From the NCBI GenBank assembly GCA_904501985.1, contig CAJGCT010000010.1, forward strand, positions 1 through 40,790: a stretch of DNA of 40,790 bases, read 5' to 3'. The notes below the pieces were generated by a model. That model was not told the DNA's origin. It saw only the letters and a program-made list of their open reading frames with translations, and ran no database searches. Made by a program: the position numbers and the translations under genes. This DNA is from an uncultured Clostridia bacterium (GTDB lineage: Bacteria > Bacillota > Clostridia > Oscillospirales > CAG-272). Positions 1-7,589 of this stretch are shown piece by piece (positions within the stretch are counted from its first letter, which is position 1; each line of letters opens with the position of its first letter).

Positions 1-115
1 ACATTACTACAACAACGAAAGAATTTCTCTCAAATTAAAAGGAATGAGCCCAGTTCAATACCGAGCTCATTCGCAAATGATTTAATTTTGATTTTTGTCT
101 AAACTTTTGGGTTCA
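1..115 (+). mobile_element. Right end of an IS3-family insertion sequence
   Basis: The first 85 bases encode the last residues of an IS3-family (IS150-like group) transposase. They are followed by a terminal inverted repeat at 96-115, which reads TGAACCCAAAAGTTTAGACA on the minus strand, ending in the TGA...AGACA pattern common for IS3 elements. The rest of the element lies left of the window. The inner gene of the flank ends at 139, only 24 bases away, so the element has inserted just downstream of that gene. The match is from memory of the family. Confidence 0.75.
2..85 (+). CDS. IS3-family transposase OrfB, C-terminal fragment
   Basis: The frame from base 2 to the TAA at 83-85 encodes HYYNNERISLKLKGMSPVQY followed by RAHSQMI. 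The YYN-ERI-LKLKGMSP-Y-RAHSQ pattern is the typical C-terminus of IS3/IS150 transposases (DDE integrase core, rve_3 end). Only the tail is visible because the window begins inside the gene, so whether the transposase is intact cannot be told. The terminal repeat follows ten bases after the stop, as usual for these elements. Confidence 0.75.
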   Translation, partial: HYYNNERISLKLKGMSPVQYRAHSQMI

Positions 116-138
116 CTTCATTGGCGGGTGGATGTTTA

Positions 139-330
139 TTAGTTTTGCTTCTGAACGCTTTTGTACTCGTTGTAATACTTATAAAAGGGACAGCGGGGGC
201 TTGACATGGCGCGGTAAAATTCATCCTCGTCAAGATTTGCGATGCACACGTTTTCCTGCATATCATCATCCCAATCGTAAAATTCGCAGGTTTCGCAGTT
301 GGATTCGGGGAGTTTTTTCTTTTTAATCAT
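139..330 (-). CDS. Small Cys-containing protein, DUF6472-like
   Basis: This gene encodes 63 residues starting MIKKKKLPES, with a CETCEFYDWDDD segment, an acidic LDEDEFYR segment and CPFYKYYNEYKSVQKQ near the end. The CxxCxxY ... C ... LDEDE ... CPFY ... DEY/NEY pattern resembles the DUF6472 family of Clostridia, whose function is unknown; four cysteines could bind a metal. I chose the ATG at 330 because AAGGAG lies about nine bases upstream; a longer frame to 366 lacks such a site. It overlaps the stop of the CapA-like gene by eight bases, so translation is probably coupled. The family call is from memory. Confidence 0.7.
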   Translation of the reverse strand: MIKKKKLPESNCETCEFYDWDDDMQENVCIANLDEDEFYRAMSSPRCPFYKYYNEYKSVQKQN

Positions 331-1600
331 GGGTTTCTTCTCCTTGGTCGTCACTTGTTGGGTCAAGCTGTAAATATTCGCCCATTATGCGCTCGGCGTA
401 GGCTATCATATCCGAGGGCGACGCCGGTGAGCCGTAAAGCTTGCCTGTGCCGTGGCTTTTGGCTTTGTCAGCCGGATAATCACGTAAAAAATACAGGTGT
501 GAATTATAGTAGCTCGGCCCGTAGAAAAATGCGGTAGGAACAAACTTCGGATTGTCCGGGTATACCTCACCGTCGCTCATTTTTACAATATCGAAAGTGA
601 AAAATCCGCCAACCATGTTCTGCCAATACTGCATGGCGGAAACTAAATTTCCCAGGGAATAAATGCACAGCGCAGTGCCGGAATCGGTCTCTATCCACTC
701 TATGGGCTGAAGCACGTGGGGGTGGTGTCCGATTATTACGTCCGCACCGTTTTCGGCAAGCAGTCTTGCCACGCGGCGCTGTTCATCGTTTGGCGTAGAG
801 TTGTTTTCGTCGCCCCAATGTATTGACACTACCGTAAGATCGCCTGCCTTTTCTGCAAGCTCGCTCTGGCGGATAATATCGCTGTCGTTTATATATGGAA
901 CAACATACTCCGAAGAAGCGGGAAGCCGCATTCCGTTGGTGCCGTATGTGTAGGAGAGAAAAGCAAGCGTCACGCCGTTATATTCAAGTGTTCGGATGTT
1001 GTCGTAGTCCTCGGTGCTTTTATATCCGCCGATAAGTGTGATATCCGACATTTCCTCGGACTGCCAAAAATCAATGGTTCCGGCAAGTCCGCGCTCGGAC
1101 TTGTCGCACATATGGTTGTTTGCGATATTCACGATATCAAAGCCCATGTCCCGAAGATCACGCCCAAGGTCCTGCGGCGAGTTGAAATTGGGATATCCGG
1201 AAAGACCGAGATCGTCGCCGCCCATCAGCGTTTCCTGATTTATAAAGGCAAGGTCAAAGCCTTTTATATACTCGTCAACATCATCGTACATGGGGCGGAA
1301 GTTGTATGGGCGTGTATCTGACGAGGCTCGGTTTCGTGCGTCAATATATATGCAGGGGTGGATAACATTGTCGCCTGCCGCAAGAAAGGAGATTCGAGCT
1401 TCCTCATAAGGCGCAGGCGGTTCTGTTTCGGCAGGCTCGGTTGTATCGCTTTCCGTGAAGGTATGAAAATCGTCCTCATATTCATGCTTTTCTACGGGTG
1501 AAATAATAAAAGCAGGGGTATCATCTATCTCCTTTTCACACGATAAGAGCGTGAAAAGTGAAAATGCCGCAAAAATTGATATAACAGCAAATCTTTTCAT
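323..1600 (-). CDS. CapA family lipoprotein (metallophosphatase-like, poly-gamma-glutamate capsule type)
   Basis: This gene encodes 425 residues. A lipoprotein signal peptide (MKRFAVISIFAAFSLFTLLS followed by Cys21) predicts a membrane-anchored extracellular protein. After an acidic Pro/Glu/Thr-rich linker (about residues 25-70) comes a PGA_cap/CapA domain with the metallophosphatase-like motifs AAGDNVIH, ANNHMCD, SIHWGDE and IIGHHPHV. Family members occur with poly-gamma-glutamate synthesis genes, but many lone copies have no known substrate, and no pgs/cap genes are near. GAGG directly abuts an upstream in-frame ATG at 1606, so the ATG at 1600 (six-base spacing) is the better start. It is probably cotranscribed with the small gene at 139-330. 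Confidence 0.85.
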   Translation of the reverse strand: MKRFAVISIFAAFSLFTLLSCEKEIDDTPAFIISPVEKHEYEDDFHTFTESDTTEPAETEPPAPYEEARISFLAAGDNVIHPCIYIDARNRASSDTRPYNFRPMYDDVDEYIKGFDLAFINQETLMGGDDLGLSGYPNFNSPQDLGRDLRDMGFDIVNIANNHMCDKSERGLAGTIDFWQSEEMSDITLIGGYKSTEDYDNIRTLEYNGVTLAFLSYTYGTNGMRLPASSEYVVPYINDSDIIRQSELAEKAGDLTVVSIHWGDENNSTPNDEQRRVARLLAENGADVIIGHHPHVLQPIEWIETDSGTALCIYSLGNLVSAMQYWQNMVGGFFTFDIVKMSDGEVYPDNPKFVPTAFFYGPSYYNSHLYFLRDYPADKAKSHGTGKLYGSPASPSDMIAYAERIMGEYLQLDPTSDDQGEETHD

Positions 1601-1633
1601 GTGCATCCTCGATATTTTCTATTTTATATTATA

Positions 1634-1662
1634 ATTATACCACACAAATAATATTATGTAAA
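1634..1662 (-). promoter_or_regulatory. Sigma-A-type promoter of the CapA-like gene
   Basis: On the minus strand TTTACA (1657-1662) and TATAAT (1634-1639) are separated by 17 bases. The expected start is near 1627, about 27 bases before the start codon at 1600. Confidence 0.6.
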
Positions 1663-1690
1663 TGTGTAAGCGATATTTTCGCAAAAAATA

Positions 1691-1719
1691 TTGAAATTTG
1701 ACGAAAGGTGTGGTAAAAT
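1691..1719 (+). promoter_or_regulatory. Sigma-A-type promoter of the diacylglycerol-kinase-family gene
   Basis: TTGAAA (1691-1696) and TAAAAT (1714-1719) are separated by 17 bases. It is divergent from the CapA-like promoter in the same 180-base intergenic region. Confidence 0.5.
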
Positions 1720-1796
1720 GTAATAGTGTATTCTTATTGTCAGCCTTGGCGGCATGAGAAGAAAATCTATCCTGCATAGAAAGGATGATTATAATA

Positions 1797-2759
1797 ATGG
1801 TAGTAAAACATATTTTCATAATGAATCCTGCCGCAGGAAAGGGTGCTGCCGCAAAAAAGCTTTCTGAGGCAATAAACGATGCCTGCCGTGCCGCAGGTGT
1901 GCAGTACGAGATATACAAAACAGTGGGGCAGGGGGATGCTACAAGATTTGTGCGCGAGCGCATCTCATCAAAGCCGGAGGATGAAATATACCGCTTCTAC
2001 GCCTGCGGAGGTGACGGAACGCTCTCTGAGGTTGTATGCGGTGCGGCGAATCCCGATGCCGATAAATGCCCCGGCGCACTGAAAAACATAGAGGTCGGCT
2101 GTATTCCCGTTGGAACAGGCAACGATTTCGTGCGGAATTTTAAAAATCGGGAGTTTTTCTCTGATATAACAAAACAGCTTCTTGCCGATTCAACCTTGAT
2201 TGACTGCTATCTGTGCAGTGACGGGAATATCGGCGTAAATATGATAAATATCGGCTTTGACTGCGATGTTGTTGTCAATGCGGCGGAGCTTAAGAAAAAT
2301 CCGCTTCTTCCGAGAGGTCTTGCATATATAGCCGGAATCGCTTCGACACTTAAGAAGAACCTTGGCAGAGTAATCACCGCAAAGCTTGCCGACGGTACTG
2401 AGATTACGCGCGAATTTCAGCTTGTCAGTGCGGCAAACGGCGGTTTCTGCGGCGGCGGATTCCATTCTGCACCCGGAAGCTCTCTTAACGACGGACTTCT
2501 TGATGTGAGCCTTATAAACAAGGTTTCCAGATTTGATTTTATCCGACTTGTAGGTGCATACAAAAAAGGCACACATCTCGAAACAAAGCTCGGCAAAAAG
2601 GTGGTTCACTATGCTAAGGTGAAATCCGTGGCATTTGAATTTTCTGAGCCTGCCAATGTTTGTGTTGACGGAGAGGTGCGGCGGCTTGACCGCTTGGCTC
2701 TTTCGGTGCTGCCGCGTGCAATTGCTTTTGCAGTGCCCGTCGGATGTGAGATAATATAG
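1797..2759 (+). CDS. Diacylglycerol kinase / YegS-family lipid kinase
   Basis: This protein of about 320 residues has a DAGK catalytic domain: an N-terminal IFIMNPAAGKG nucleotide-binding segment, CGGDGTLSEVV (the GGDGT kinase motif), and PVGTGNDFVRNF (GTGNDF). The C-terminal half has the usual beta-sandwich with FCGGGFHSAPGSSLNDGLLD. Such enzymes phosphorylate diacylglycerol (DgkB) or related lipids at the cytoplasmic membrane face and recycle lipid for phospholipid synthesis; the exact substrate cannot be read from sequence. An in-frame ATG at 1785 directly abuts AAGG, so the ATG at 1797 was preferred, with the longer form possible. It is monocistronic and ends at a strong terminator. Confidence 0.9.
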   Translation: MVVKHIFIMNPAAGKGAAAKKLSEAINDACRAAGVQYEIYKTVGQGDATRFVRERISSKPEDEIYRFYACGGDGTLSEVVCGAANPDADKCPGALKNIEVGCIPVGTGNDFVRNFKNREFFSDITKQLLADSTLIDCYLCSDGNIGVNMINIGFDCDVVVNAAELKKNPLLPRGLAYIAGIASTLKKNLGRVITAKLADGTEITREFQLVSAANGGFCGGGFHSAPGSSLNDGLLDVSLINKVSRFDFIRLVGAYKKGTHLETKLGKKVVHYAKVKSVAFEFSEPANVCVDGEVRRLDRLALSVLPRAIAFAVPVGCEII

Positions 2760-2761
2760 AT

Positions 2762-2790
2762 AAAAACTGCGTACAAGGTACGCAGTTTTT
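2762..2790. terminator. Bidirectional intrinsic terminator
   Basis: A perfect 13-bp stem (AAAAACTGCGTAC at 2762-2774 with GTACGCAGTTTTT at 2778-2790) and an AAG loop lies between the convergent kinase and spoIID-like genes. U-tracts are present in both directions. Confidence 0.9.
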
Positions 2791-2791
2791 A

Positions 2792-3688
2792 TTATTGGTG
2801 TTCTATTACAGTGCCGCTGTAATAGTGTGTCAGTATCTCCTCATAGCCAGCTCCATTTTGTGCCATATAATCAGCTCCGTACTGACTCATCCCCACACCG
2901 TGACCGTACCCGGATACAAAAAAATACAGCCGCCCACCCATAAACTGCGCCGTAAAATCTGTGGAGCGAAGTCCGAATACGGTGCGCGCGGCACGACCGT
3001 CGAGAGTGATATTCCCCAGCTTGAATGTGGCGCATCTTCCGGAGAAATTATGTGTTACCGATACATTTGCTGTACCGTCACATTTGTATCCTGCGGCTTT
3101 AAGCCGCTTTTTTATATCGCCAATACTGAATGAAACGATATGTGTATCGGTTATTTCCTCTGTGACAACAGATACAAGATAGGGAAGTGACTGCCCGAAT
3201 ACCGCAGAGCAGTCCTCGGTGCGCTCGTGTGAGCTTGAATGCCAAAGCGCGAGGATGGGCGCGTTATCATACATAAGCACCTCGCCTGCGGTGGAATATG
3301 CGGCATCCCTTGCGGCATCTGTAGCTTGCTTTGCGTGGGTTTCGCCATAACGGTCTGCAAGCTGTGACTTTGTTATAAATCCACAGCAGTGGGTGACGTC
3401 GGTACATACGTCTGCGTTTTCGTGAGGATGGGAATCGTTTGAAAGGCAATAATATAGATACGTCCTTGCCGCCACCGCCTGCGCCTTTAAGGCTTCTTCG
3501 GAAAAAGTGTAGGGCATTTCGTGCGCGACAACGCCTGCAACGTATTCCTCCACTGTGATGGGGGCGACAGTTTCGTCCGATAACAGCATAACGGTTGGTT
3601 CAATCGGCTCACATATGTCCGATGCGGCACTTTTCGGAAGTGGCGATACAGAAAGCAAAATTGCAAGTGAAATACAAGTAAGATTCAC
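2792..3688 (-). CDS. spoIID: SpoIID/LytB-family protein
   Basis: This gene encodes 298 residues with an N-terminal hydrophobic signal/anchor (NLTCISLAILLSVSPL). The SpoIID domain starts at VEEYVAGVVAHEMPYTFSEE with the conserved AHEMP and LKAQAVAARTY segments, and ends with SGYGHGVGMSQYGADYMAQN, the hallmark of the family. SpoIID is a lytic transglycosylase acting on denuded glycan chains during forespore engulfment with SpoIIM and SpoIIP. The gene here stands alone, so it could instead be a vegetative LytB/SpoIID-like paralogue. I chose the GTG at 3688 because GAGAGGTG lies just upstream; a longer frame to 3772 adds a poorly conserved extension without a ribosome binding site. Confidence 0.85.
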   Translation of the reverse strand: MNLTCISLAILLSVSPLPKSAASDICEPIEPTVMLLSDETVAPITVEEYVAGVVAHEMPYTFSEEALKAQAVAARTYLYYCLSNDSHPHENADVCTDVTHCCGFITKSQLADRYGETHAKQATDAARDAAYSTAGEVLMYDNAPILALWHSSSHERTEDCSAVFGQSLPYLVSVVTEEITDTHIVSFSIGDIKKRLKAAGYKCDGTANVSVTHNFSGRCATFKLGNITLDGRAARTVFGLRSTDFTAQFMGGRLYFFVSGYGHGVGMSQYGADYMAQNGAGYEEILTHYYSGTVIEHQ

Positions 3689-3801
3689 AATACACCTCTC
3701 ATTTATATGGAAATTCTGTTGCAATAACGGCGATTTTGCAATATAATGGCATAATTCTTGCAAAAAAATCACTAAACAGGCTTAAACTTTCAAAAAAACT
3801 A

Positions 3802-3830
3802 TTGCATTTCAAGCGGTTGCGTGATATAAT
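3802..3830 (+). promoter_or_regulatory. Promoter of the citrate synthase operon
   Basis: TTGCAT (3802-3807) and a perfect TATAAT (3825-3830) are separated by 17 bases. Transcription should start near 3837, 34 bases before the start codon. Confidence 0.7.
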
Positions 3831-3870
3831 ATAATATATATCTATACACATTCCCAATGGAGGAAAAACT

Positions 3871-5271
3871 ATGCAACAGGCTCTTAACAATTCGTTTATG
3901 CGTAATACGCCCATATCAGAGAATACCGAGCTTTTTGATACACTGCTTGCAAGCAGCAGAGAAAGCTATTCTATTCCTGCGGCGGCGTTTACTAACTATA
4001 ATGTAAAGCGCGGATTGAGAAATCCCGACGGAACGGGCGTTATGGCAGGTATTACAAAGATAGGTAATGCCCACGGCTATATCATCAATGAGGGCGATAA
4101 GATTTCCATTGAGGGCGAGCTTTATTACCGCGGATATAACGTGGCAGACCTTATCAGAGGATACACAGAGGAGGGACGCTACGGCTTTGAGGAGACCGCG
4201 TATCTTCTGTTTTTCGGCGACCTTCCCTCAAAGAAGCAGTTGTCGGATTTCGATACGCTTCTTGATTCCTACCGCTATCTGCCGCCGAGATTCACCGATG
4301 ACGTTATTATGCGCGCACCCACAAAATCGCTGATGAACAAAATCGCAACAAGCGTGCTTGCGCTTTACGCTTACGATGAAAATCCCGACGAGACAAGTCT
4401 TGAAAATATGCTTCGTCAGAGTATGCAGCTTCTTGCCAGACTTCCCATAATCGCGGCGCAAACATATGCATTTAACCGCAGTTATTTCTACGGAGATAGC
4501 CTTAATATTCACAATCCGCAGAACAATCTTTCCACCGCGCAGAATTTCCTCCGTATCATGCGTCCCGACTGTAACTATACCGAGGAGGAGGCAAAGCTTC
4601 TTGATCTTTGCCTTGTACTTCACGCCGAGCACGGCGGCGGTAACAACTCCGCATTCACCTGCCGCGTTGTATCGTCCTCAGGCACGGACAGCTATTCGGC
4701 AATTGCCTCGGCTATCAGCTCACTTAAAGGACCGAAGCACGGCGGCGCGAATATCAAGGTTTGCGAGATGTTCGATGCTGTGAAATCCGGTGTTCACGAT
4801 TGGTCAGATGACGATGAAGTCACAAGCTTCCTTGAAAAGATTATCCGCGGCGAGGAGGGCGACCATTCCGGTCTTATTTACGGTATGGGTCACGCTATCT
4901 ACACTCTTTCCGATCCTCGTGCGGTAACGCTGAAGAAGTACGCCAAGGAGCTTGCAAAGGGAACTGAGTACGAGAGCGAATTTGCACTTCTTGAAGCGAT
5001 AGAGCGTCTGTCGCCTGCGGTATATTCACGCTTTAAGAAGCTTGATAAGAATATATGTGCCAACGTTGACCTTTATTCCGGGCTTGTCTACCGGATGTTA
5101 GGAATCCCTGAGGAGCTTTACACGCCTCTCTTTGCCATTGCCCGCTTGGCAGGCTGGTGCGCTCACCGCATCGAGGAAGTCACCACCGGAAAGAAGATCA
5201 TCCGCCCTGCATACAAGGCTATCGCGAAGCCTCGCGAATATGCTCCGCTTGTTGTAAGAGGCGGTAATTGA
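3871..5271 (+). CDS. Citrate/2-methylcitrate synthase family
   Basis: This 466-residue protein condenses oxaloacetate with acetyl-CoA (or propionyl-CoA) in the cytoplasm. Conserved blocks include LHAEHGGGNNSAFTCRVV with the first catalytic-region histidine, KGPKHGGAN, the second histidine in GLIYGMGHAIYTLSDPRA, the aspartate region NVDLYSGLVYRMLG and the arginine-containing WCAHRIEE. The length and sequence style match the longer citrate synthases of anaerobic Firmicutes, which usually feed 2-oxoglutarate and glutamate synthesis through a partial TCA cycle. No aconitase or isocitrate dehydrogenase is adjacent. A strong GGAGG precedes the ATG. The stop overlaps the start of the next small gene (TGATG). 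Confidence 0.93.
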   Translation: MQQALNNSFMRNTPISENTELFDTLLASSRESYSIPAAAFTNYNVKRGLRNPDGTGVMAGITKIGNAHGYIINEGDKISIEGELYYRGYNVADLIRGYTEEGRYGFEETAYLLFFGDLPSKKQLSDFDTLLDSYRYLPPRFTDDVIMRAPTKSLMNKIATSVLALYAYDENPDETSLENMLRQSMQLLARLPIIAAQTYAFNRSYFYGDSLNIHNPQNNLSTAQNFLRIMRPDCNYTEEEAKLLDLCLVLHAEHGGGNNSAFTCRVVSSSGTDSYSAIASAISSLKGPKHGGANIKVCEMFDAVKSGVHDWSDDDEVTSFLEKIIRGEEGDHSGLIYGMGHAIYTLSDPRAVTLKKYAKELAKGTEYESEFALLEAIERLSPAVYSRFKKLDKNICANVDLYSGLVYRMLGIPEELYTPLFAIARLAGWCAHRIEEVTTGKKIIRPAYKAIAKPREYAPLVVRGGN

Positions 5272-5462
5272 TGGGCGGTTCGGCAAAAATGTGTCAGACA
5301 GTGTACGAGGAGGGCGACAAAGTCGAGTTGAAAAATGGTAAAACTGCTACGGTGGTGGAAGTTTTAGCTAACGGCAAGATGTACGTAGCTGATATTGACT
5401 TGGATGACGATTTTGAAACGGAGTTTGTCGCGCCGGAAGAAATCAAGAAAAAATTGTCTTAA
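5271..5462 (+). CDS. Small hypothetical protein, SH3/KOW-like
   Basis: This gene encodes 63 residues: MGGSAKMCQT, then EEGDKVELKNGKTATVVEVL and an acidic DIDLDDDFETEF stretch. The EGDKVxLxNGxTATVVEV pattern suggests an SH3-like or KOW-like beta barrel, but no family is recognised. The ATG at 5271 overlaps the citrate synthase stop by one base, which suggests translational coupling; GAGGCGG upstream may act as the binding site. A second ATG at 5289 is an alternative start. An intrinsic terminator follows nine bases after the stop, so it closes a two-gene operon with citrate synthase. Confidence 0.65.
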   Translation: MGGSAKMCQTVYEEGDKVELKNGKTATVVEVLANGKMYVADIDLDDDFETEFVAPEEIKKKLS

Positions 5463-5470
5463 GCGATTAT

Positions 5471-5499
5471 AAAAGCACCGACACGAGTCGGTGCTTTTT
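5471..5499 (+). terminator. Intrinsic terminator of the citrate synthase operon
   Basis: A 12-bp stem (AAAAGCACCGAC at 5471-5482 with GTCGGTGCTTTT at 5487-5498), an ACGA loop and a U-run lie right after the small gene. Confidence 0.9.
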
Positions 5500-5532
5500 G
5501 TGTCATGTGCGTGTCATATATGTGTCATATAT
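5500..5532. repeat. Three tandem 11-bp direct repeats with GTGTCAT core
   Basis: GTGTCAT occurs at 5500, 5511 and 5522 with an exact period of 11 bases; copies two and three are identical (GTGTCATATAT). They lie between two convergent terminators, with no open reading frame. Confidence 0.7.
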
Positions 5533-5570
5533 ACCCGAAAATATATGGTTTTACACGATTCAAAAACAAG

Positions 5571-5604
5571 AAAAAGTCCCGAAAAGTCTGACTTTTCGGG
5601 ACTT
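5571..5604 (-). terminator. Intrinsic terminator of the rplM-rpsI operon
   Basis: A perfect 14-bp stem (AAGTCCCGAAAAGT at 5574-5587 with ACTTTTCGGGACTT at 5591-5604) and a three-base loop lie 17 bases past the rpsI stop, followed on the minus strand by a U-tract. Confidence 0.9.
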
Positions 5605-5620
5605 GATAATGCATATCTGA

Positions 5621-6022
5621 TTATCTCTTTGAGAACTGACTTGCACGTCTCGCTGCTTTGAGACCGTACTTCTTTCTTTCCTTCATTCTCGGGTCACGAG
5701 TGAGGAAACCAGCCTTCTTGAGAGCGGGACGATAGGTTTCGTCTGCCTGAAGAAGAGCACGGGAGATACCGTGACGAACAGCGCCTGCCTGACCGGAAAG
5801 GCCGCCGCCCTTAACAGTAGCGATGATATCGAACTTGCCCTCAGTAGCGGTTACGCCGAAGGGCTGATTGATGATGAGCTTAAGGGTCTCAAGGCCGAAA
5901 TATTCGTCAAGAGACTTACCGTTAACGGTTATAACACCGGTGCCGGGTACGATGCGTACACGAGCTACGGATTTCTTTCTTCTGCCTGTACCGTAGAAGT
6001 ACGGTTTTGCACTCTGATACAT
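5621..6022 (-). CDS. rpsI: Ribosomal protein S9 (uS9)
   Basis: This 133-residue protein has the uS9 fold. The N-terminal YFYGTGRRKKSVARVRIVPG, the central VKGGGLSGQAGAVRHGISRA and the basic C-terminus ending FSKR are all diagnostic; the C-terminal tail contacts P-site tRNA in the 30S subunit. AAAGGAG precedes the ATG by about ten bases. The length is normal. It lies 20 bases downstream of rplM, the standard bacterial L13-S9 operon, and ends at a strong terminator. Confidence 0.98.
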   Translation of the reverse strand: MYQSAKPYFYGTGRRKKSVARVRIVPGTGVITVNGKSLDEYFGLETLKLIINQPFGVTATEGKFDIIATVKGGGLSGQAGAVRHGISRALLQADETYRPALKKAGFLTRDPRMKERKKYGLKAARRASQFSKR

Positions 6023-6042
6023 TGTGTATTATCTCCTTTCGA

Positions 6043-6474
6043 TTATTCAGCCGGATAAGCTACGGGCTTCTGAGCCTGCTGATTGTGCTCAGCACCTGCG
6101 TAAACCTTCAGACGGTTGATCTGAGCGGAACCGAGCTTGTTCTTAGCAAGCATACCCTTAACTGCGAGCTGCATAGCAAGCTCAGGCTTGGTTGCCATAA
6201 GGGTCTTGTAGTTTGTTTCCTTCAGACCGCCGATGTAACCGGAATGACGGCGATAATACTTCTGCTCAAGCTTCTTACCGGTGAGAACAGCGTCTTTTGC
6301 ATTGATGATGATAACAAACTCACCGCAGTCAACATTGGGTGTGAATTCGGGTCTGTGCTTACCTCTGAGGATAGTAGCGGCGAGAACAGCGGTCTTGCCG
6401 AGGGGCTTGCCTGCTGCGTCGATCACATACCACTTGCGCTCAAGGGTTTCCTTCTTAGCCATGTATGTGGACAT
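6043..6474 (-). CDS. rplM: Ribosomal protein L13 (uL13)
   Basis: This 143-residue protein carries the uL13 signature: WYVIDAAGKPLGKTAVLAA, GEFVIIINAKDAVLTGKK, the KYYRRHSGYIGGLKE block and VKGMLAKNKLGSAQINRLKV. It is an early-assembling 50S subunit protein. GAAAGGAAA lies upstream of the ATG at 6474. It is the first gene of the rplM-rpsI operon, with a perfect promoter at 6574-6602 and a structured leader in between. The C-terminal tail is slightly extended and polar (NQQAQKPVAYPAE). Confidence 0.98.
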   Translation of the reverse strand: MSTYMAKKETLERKWYVIDAAGKPLGKTAVLAATILRGKHRPEFTPNVDCGEFVIIINAKDAVLTGKKLEQKYYRRHSGYIGGLKETNYKTLMATKPELAMQLAVKGMLAKNKLGSAQINRLKVYAGAEHNQQAQKPVAYPAE

Positions 6475-6506
6475 GATTGTATTTCCTTTCGAAATAATAA
6501 TTTGTA

Positions 6507-6545
6507 GGGCTTGTGCCCATTGTCAGCTTGTCTGATGGGTTGGTC
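6507..6545 (-). promoter_or_regulatory. Putative L13 leader (ribosomal protein autoregulation)
   Basis: In the ~90-base rplM leader two competing hairpins are visible on the minus strand. One pairs CCCAT (6535-6539) with ATGGG (6516-6520) around a CAG/CTG inner stem; the other is GGGC-ACAA-GCCC (6507-6518). They share 6516-6518. Leaders of this kind upstream of rplM are known in Firmicutes (the L13 leader), where L13 is thought to repress its own operon. The match is by position and shape only. Confidence 0.4.
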
Positions 6546-6573
6546 AAACAGGCAGACTTTCTCAACGTGCAAT

Positions 6574-6602
6574 ATTATATCACATAATATTTTACTTGTC
6601 AA
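6574..6602 (-). promoter_or_regulatory. Consensus promoter of rplM-rpsI
   Basis: TTGACA (6597-6602) and TATAAT (6574-6579) on the minus strand are separated by exactly 17 bases, a perfect sigma-A promoter as expected for a ribosomal operon. The transcript would begin near 6567. Confidence 0.85.
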
Positions 6603-6643
6603 TAGGTTTTTGCAAAAAAATCCGAAAATTTTAATTTACAACC

Positions 6644-6817
6644 TCAAAAGCTCCCGATTTCTTTGATTTTCGCCTGTTTTGACTCGTTTTTCACCGCGAT
6701 ATAACCGATTTTTATTGCAGTTTTACCTTTACACTTGTAATGAGCATATTTCGAAAGCTCTTTTGAGAGTATCCGGTGTGCTTCAGAAATCTTCGGGCGA
6801 AGAACTTCGCAATTCAT
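6644..6817 (-). CDS. Possible small basic ORF, unknown
   Basis: An uninterrupted frame of 57 codons begins ATG at 6817 (MNCEVLRPKISEAHRILSKE) and ends at TGA 6644-6646. It is lysine-rich, with YKCKGKTAIKIGYIAVKNE in the middle. It starts 14 bases after the stop of the TPR gene, on the same strand. No Shine-Dalgarno sequence is visible, so it could be a frameshifted or decayed tail of that gene or chance. No family is recognised. The rest of the 6603-6830 gap shows nothing else. Confidence 0.3.
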   Translation of the reverse strand: MNCEVLRPKISEAHRILSKELSKYAHYKCKGKTAIKIGYIAVKNESKQAKIKEIGSF

Positions 6818-6830
6818 ACCAGATAAAATA

Positions 6831-7589
6831 TTAACACGATCTAATATTCAGATTATTTCTCCAATCATTATATGCAGCAAGGTATGCTATGCAAGGCCAT
6901 ACATCCATATGATTTAACAGATGTTCTGCATATCTTTTGATTTCTGTTGTTTGCTTTTTATGTTTCAGATATTCGCAAATCCCATATTGAACTATTACTG
7001 CATCAAGAGAGTTTTCCGGAATGATGATATTGTTATATTCGATTTTTTCTGCAAATAGTGATACTGCTGTTTTGTATGCGGTATGATGTCCAACATCTAT
7101 GTTCTCGTTATACTTTTCCAAAAAGGAAGGTTGGCTGTCGTTTTTAAGCGATGCGACAGAATGCCAATATATAACTGAAATCAACATTTCGCCATTATTG
7201 GTATTAACCTTTTCAAAATATGATATGGCTTCAGAATAATTTCCTTTCAAAAAGTTCATTACACCAAAATAGAATGCAATGTTTTCTTCTTTTGCACCAT
7301 ATTCTAAAGCTTTATTATAATATTTTTCAGCTTCTTCAAATTTGAACAATGTCAGATAGGCTCCGCCTAATTTTATATAAAGCATAAAATCGTCATTTTT
7401 AATTCTGCAAGCATTCTGATACTCTGTAATTGCATCTTTAAAACGGTATTGCCTTACAAGCAAATCTCCTGCTTTTGATTTGCTTTGATAATCATCCGAC
7501 ATTCTGAGCCAGAAAATTTCTTCTGTATCTTCTACTGTGCAAATATCATTGCCTAGCTGACTACCTAAAGTTGCATAATTATTTTTCAT
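6831..7589 (-). CDS. TPR-repeat protein, lar-linked
   Basis: This gene encodes about 252 residues. Between residues ~45 and ~140 at least three tetratricopeptide-like helical pairs are visible: AGDLLVRQYRFKDAITEYQN, KLGGAYLTLFKFEEAEKYYN and FYFGVMNFLKGNYSEAISYF. No signal peptide or catalytic motif is seen, so a cytoplasmic protein-protein adaptor is likely. It overlaps the end of larC by 11 bases and is the last gene of that operon, which suggests a role in the nickel-pincer pathway; that is inference. The ATG at 7589 was preferred over the TTG at 7595. Base composition is AT-rich like the other lar genes. Confidence 0.75.
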   Translation of the reverse strand: MKNNYATLGSQLGNDICTVEDTEEIFWLRMSDDYQSKSKAGDLLVRQYRFKDAITEYQNACRIKNDDFMLYIKLGGAYLTLFKFEEAEKYYNKALEYGAKEENIAFYFGVMNFLKGNYSEAISYFEKVNTNNGEMLISVIYWHSVASLKNDSQPSFLEKYNENIDVGHHTAYKTAVSLFAEKIEYNNIIIPENSLDAVIVQYGICEYLKHKKQTTEIKRYAEHLLNHMDVWPCIAYLAAYNDWRNNLNIRSC

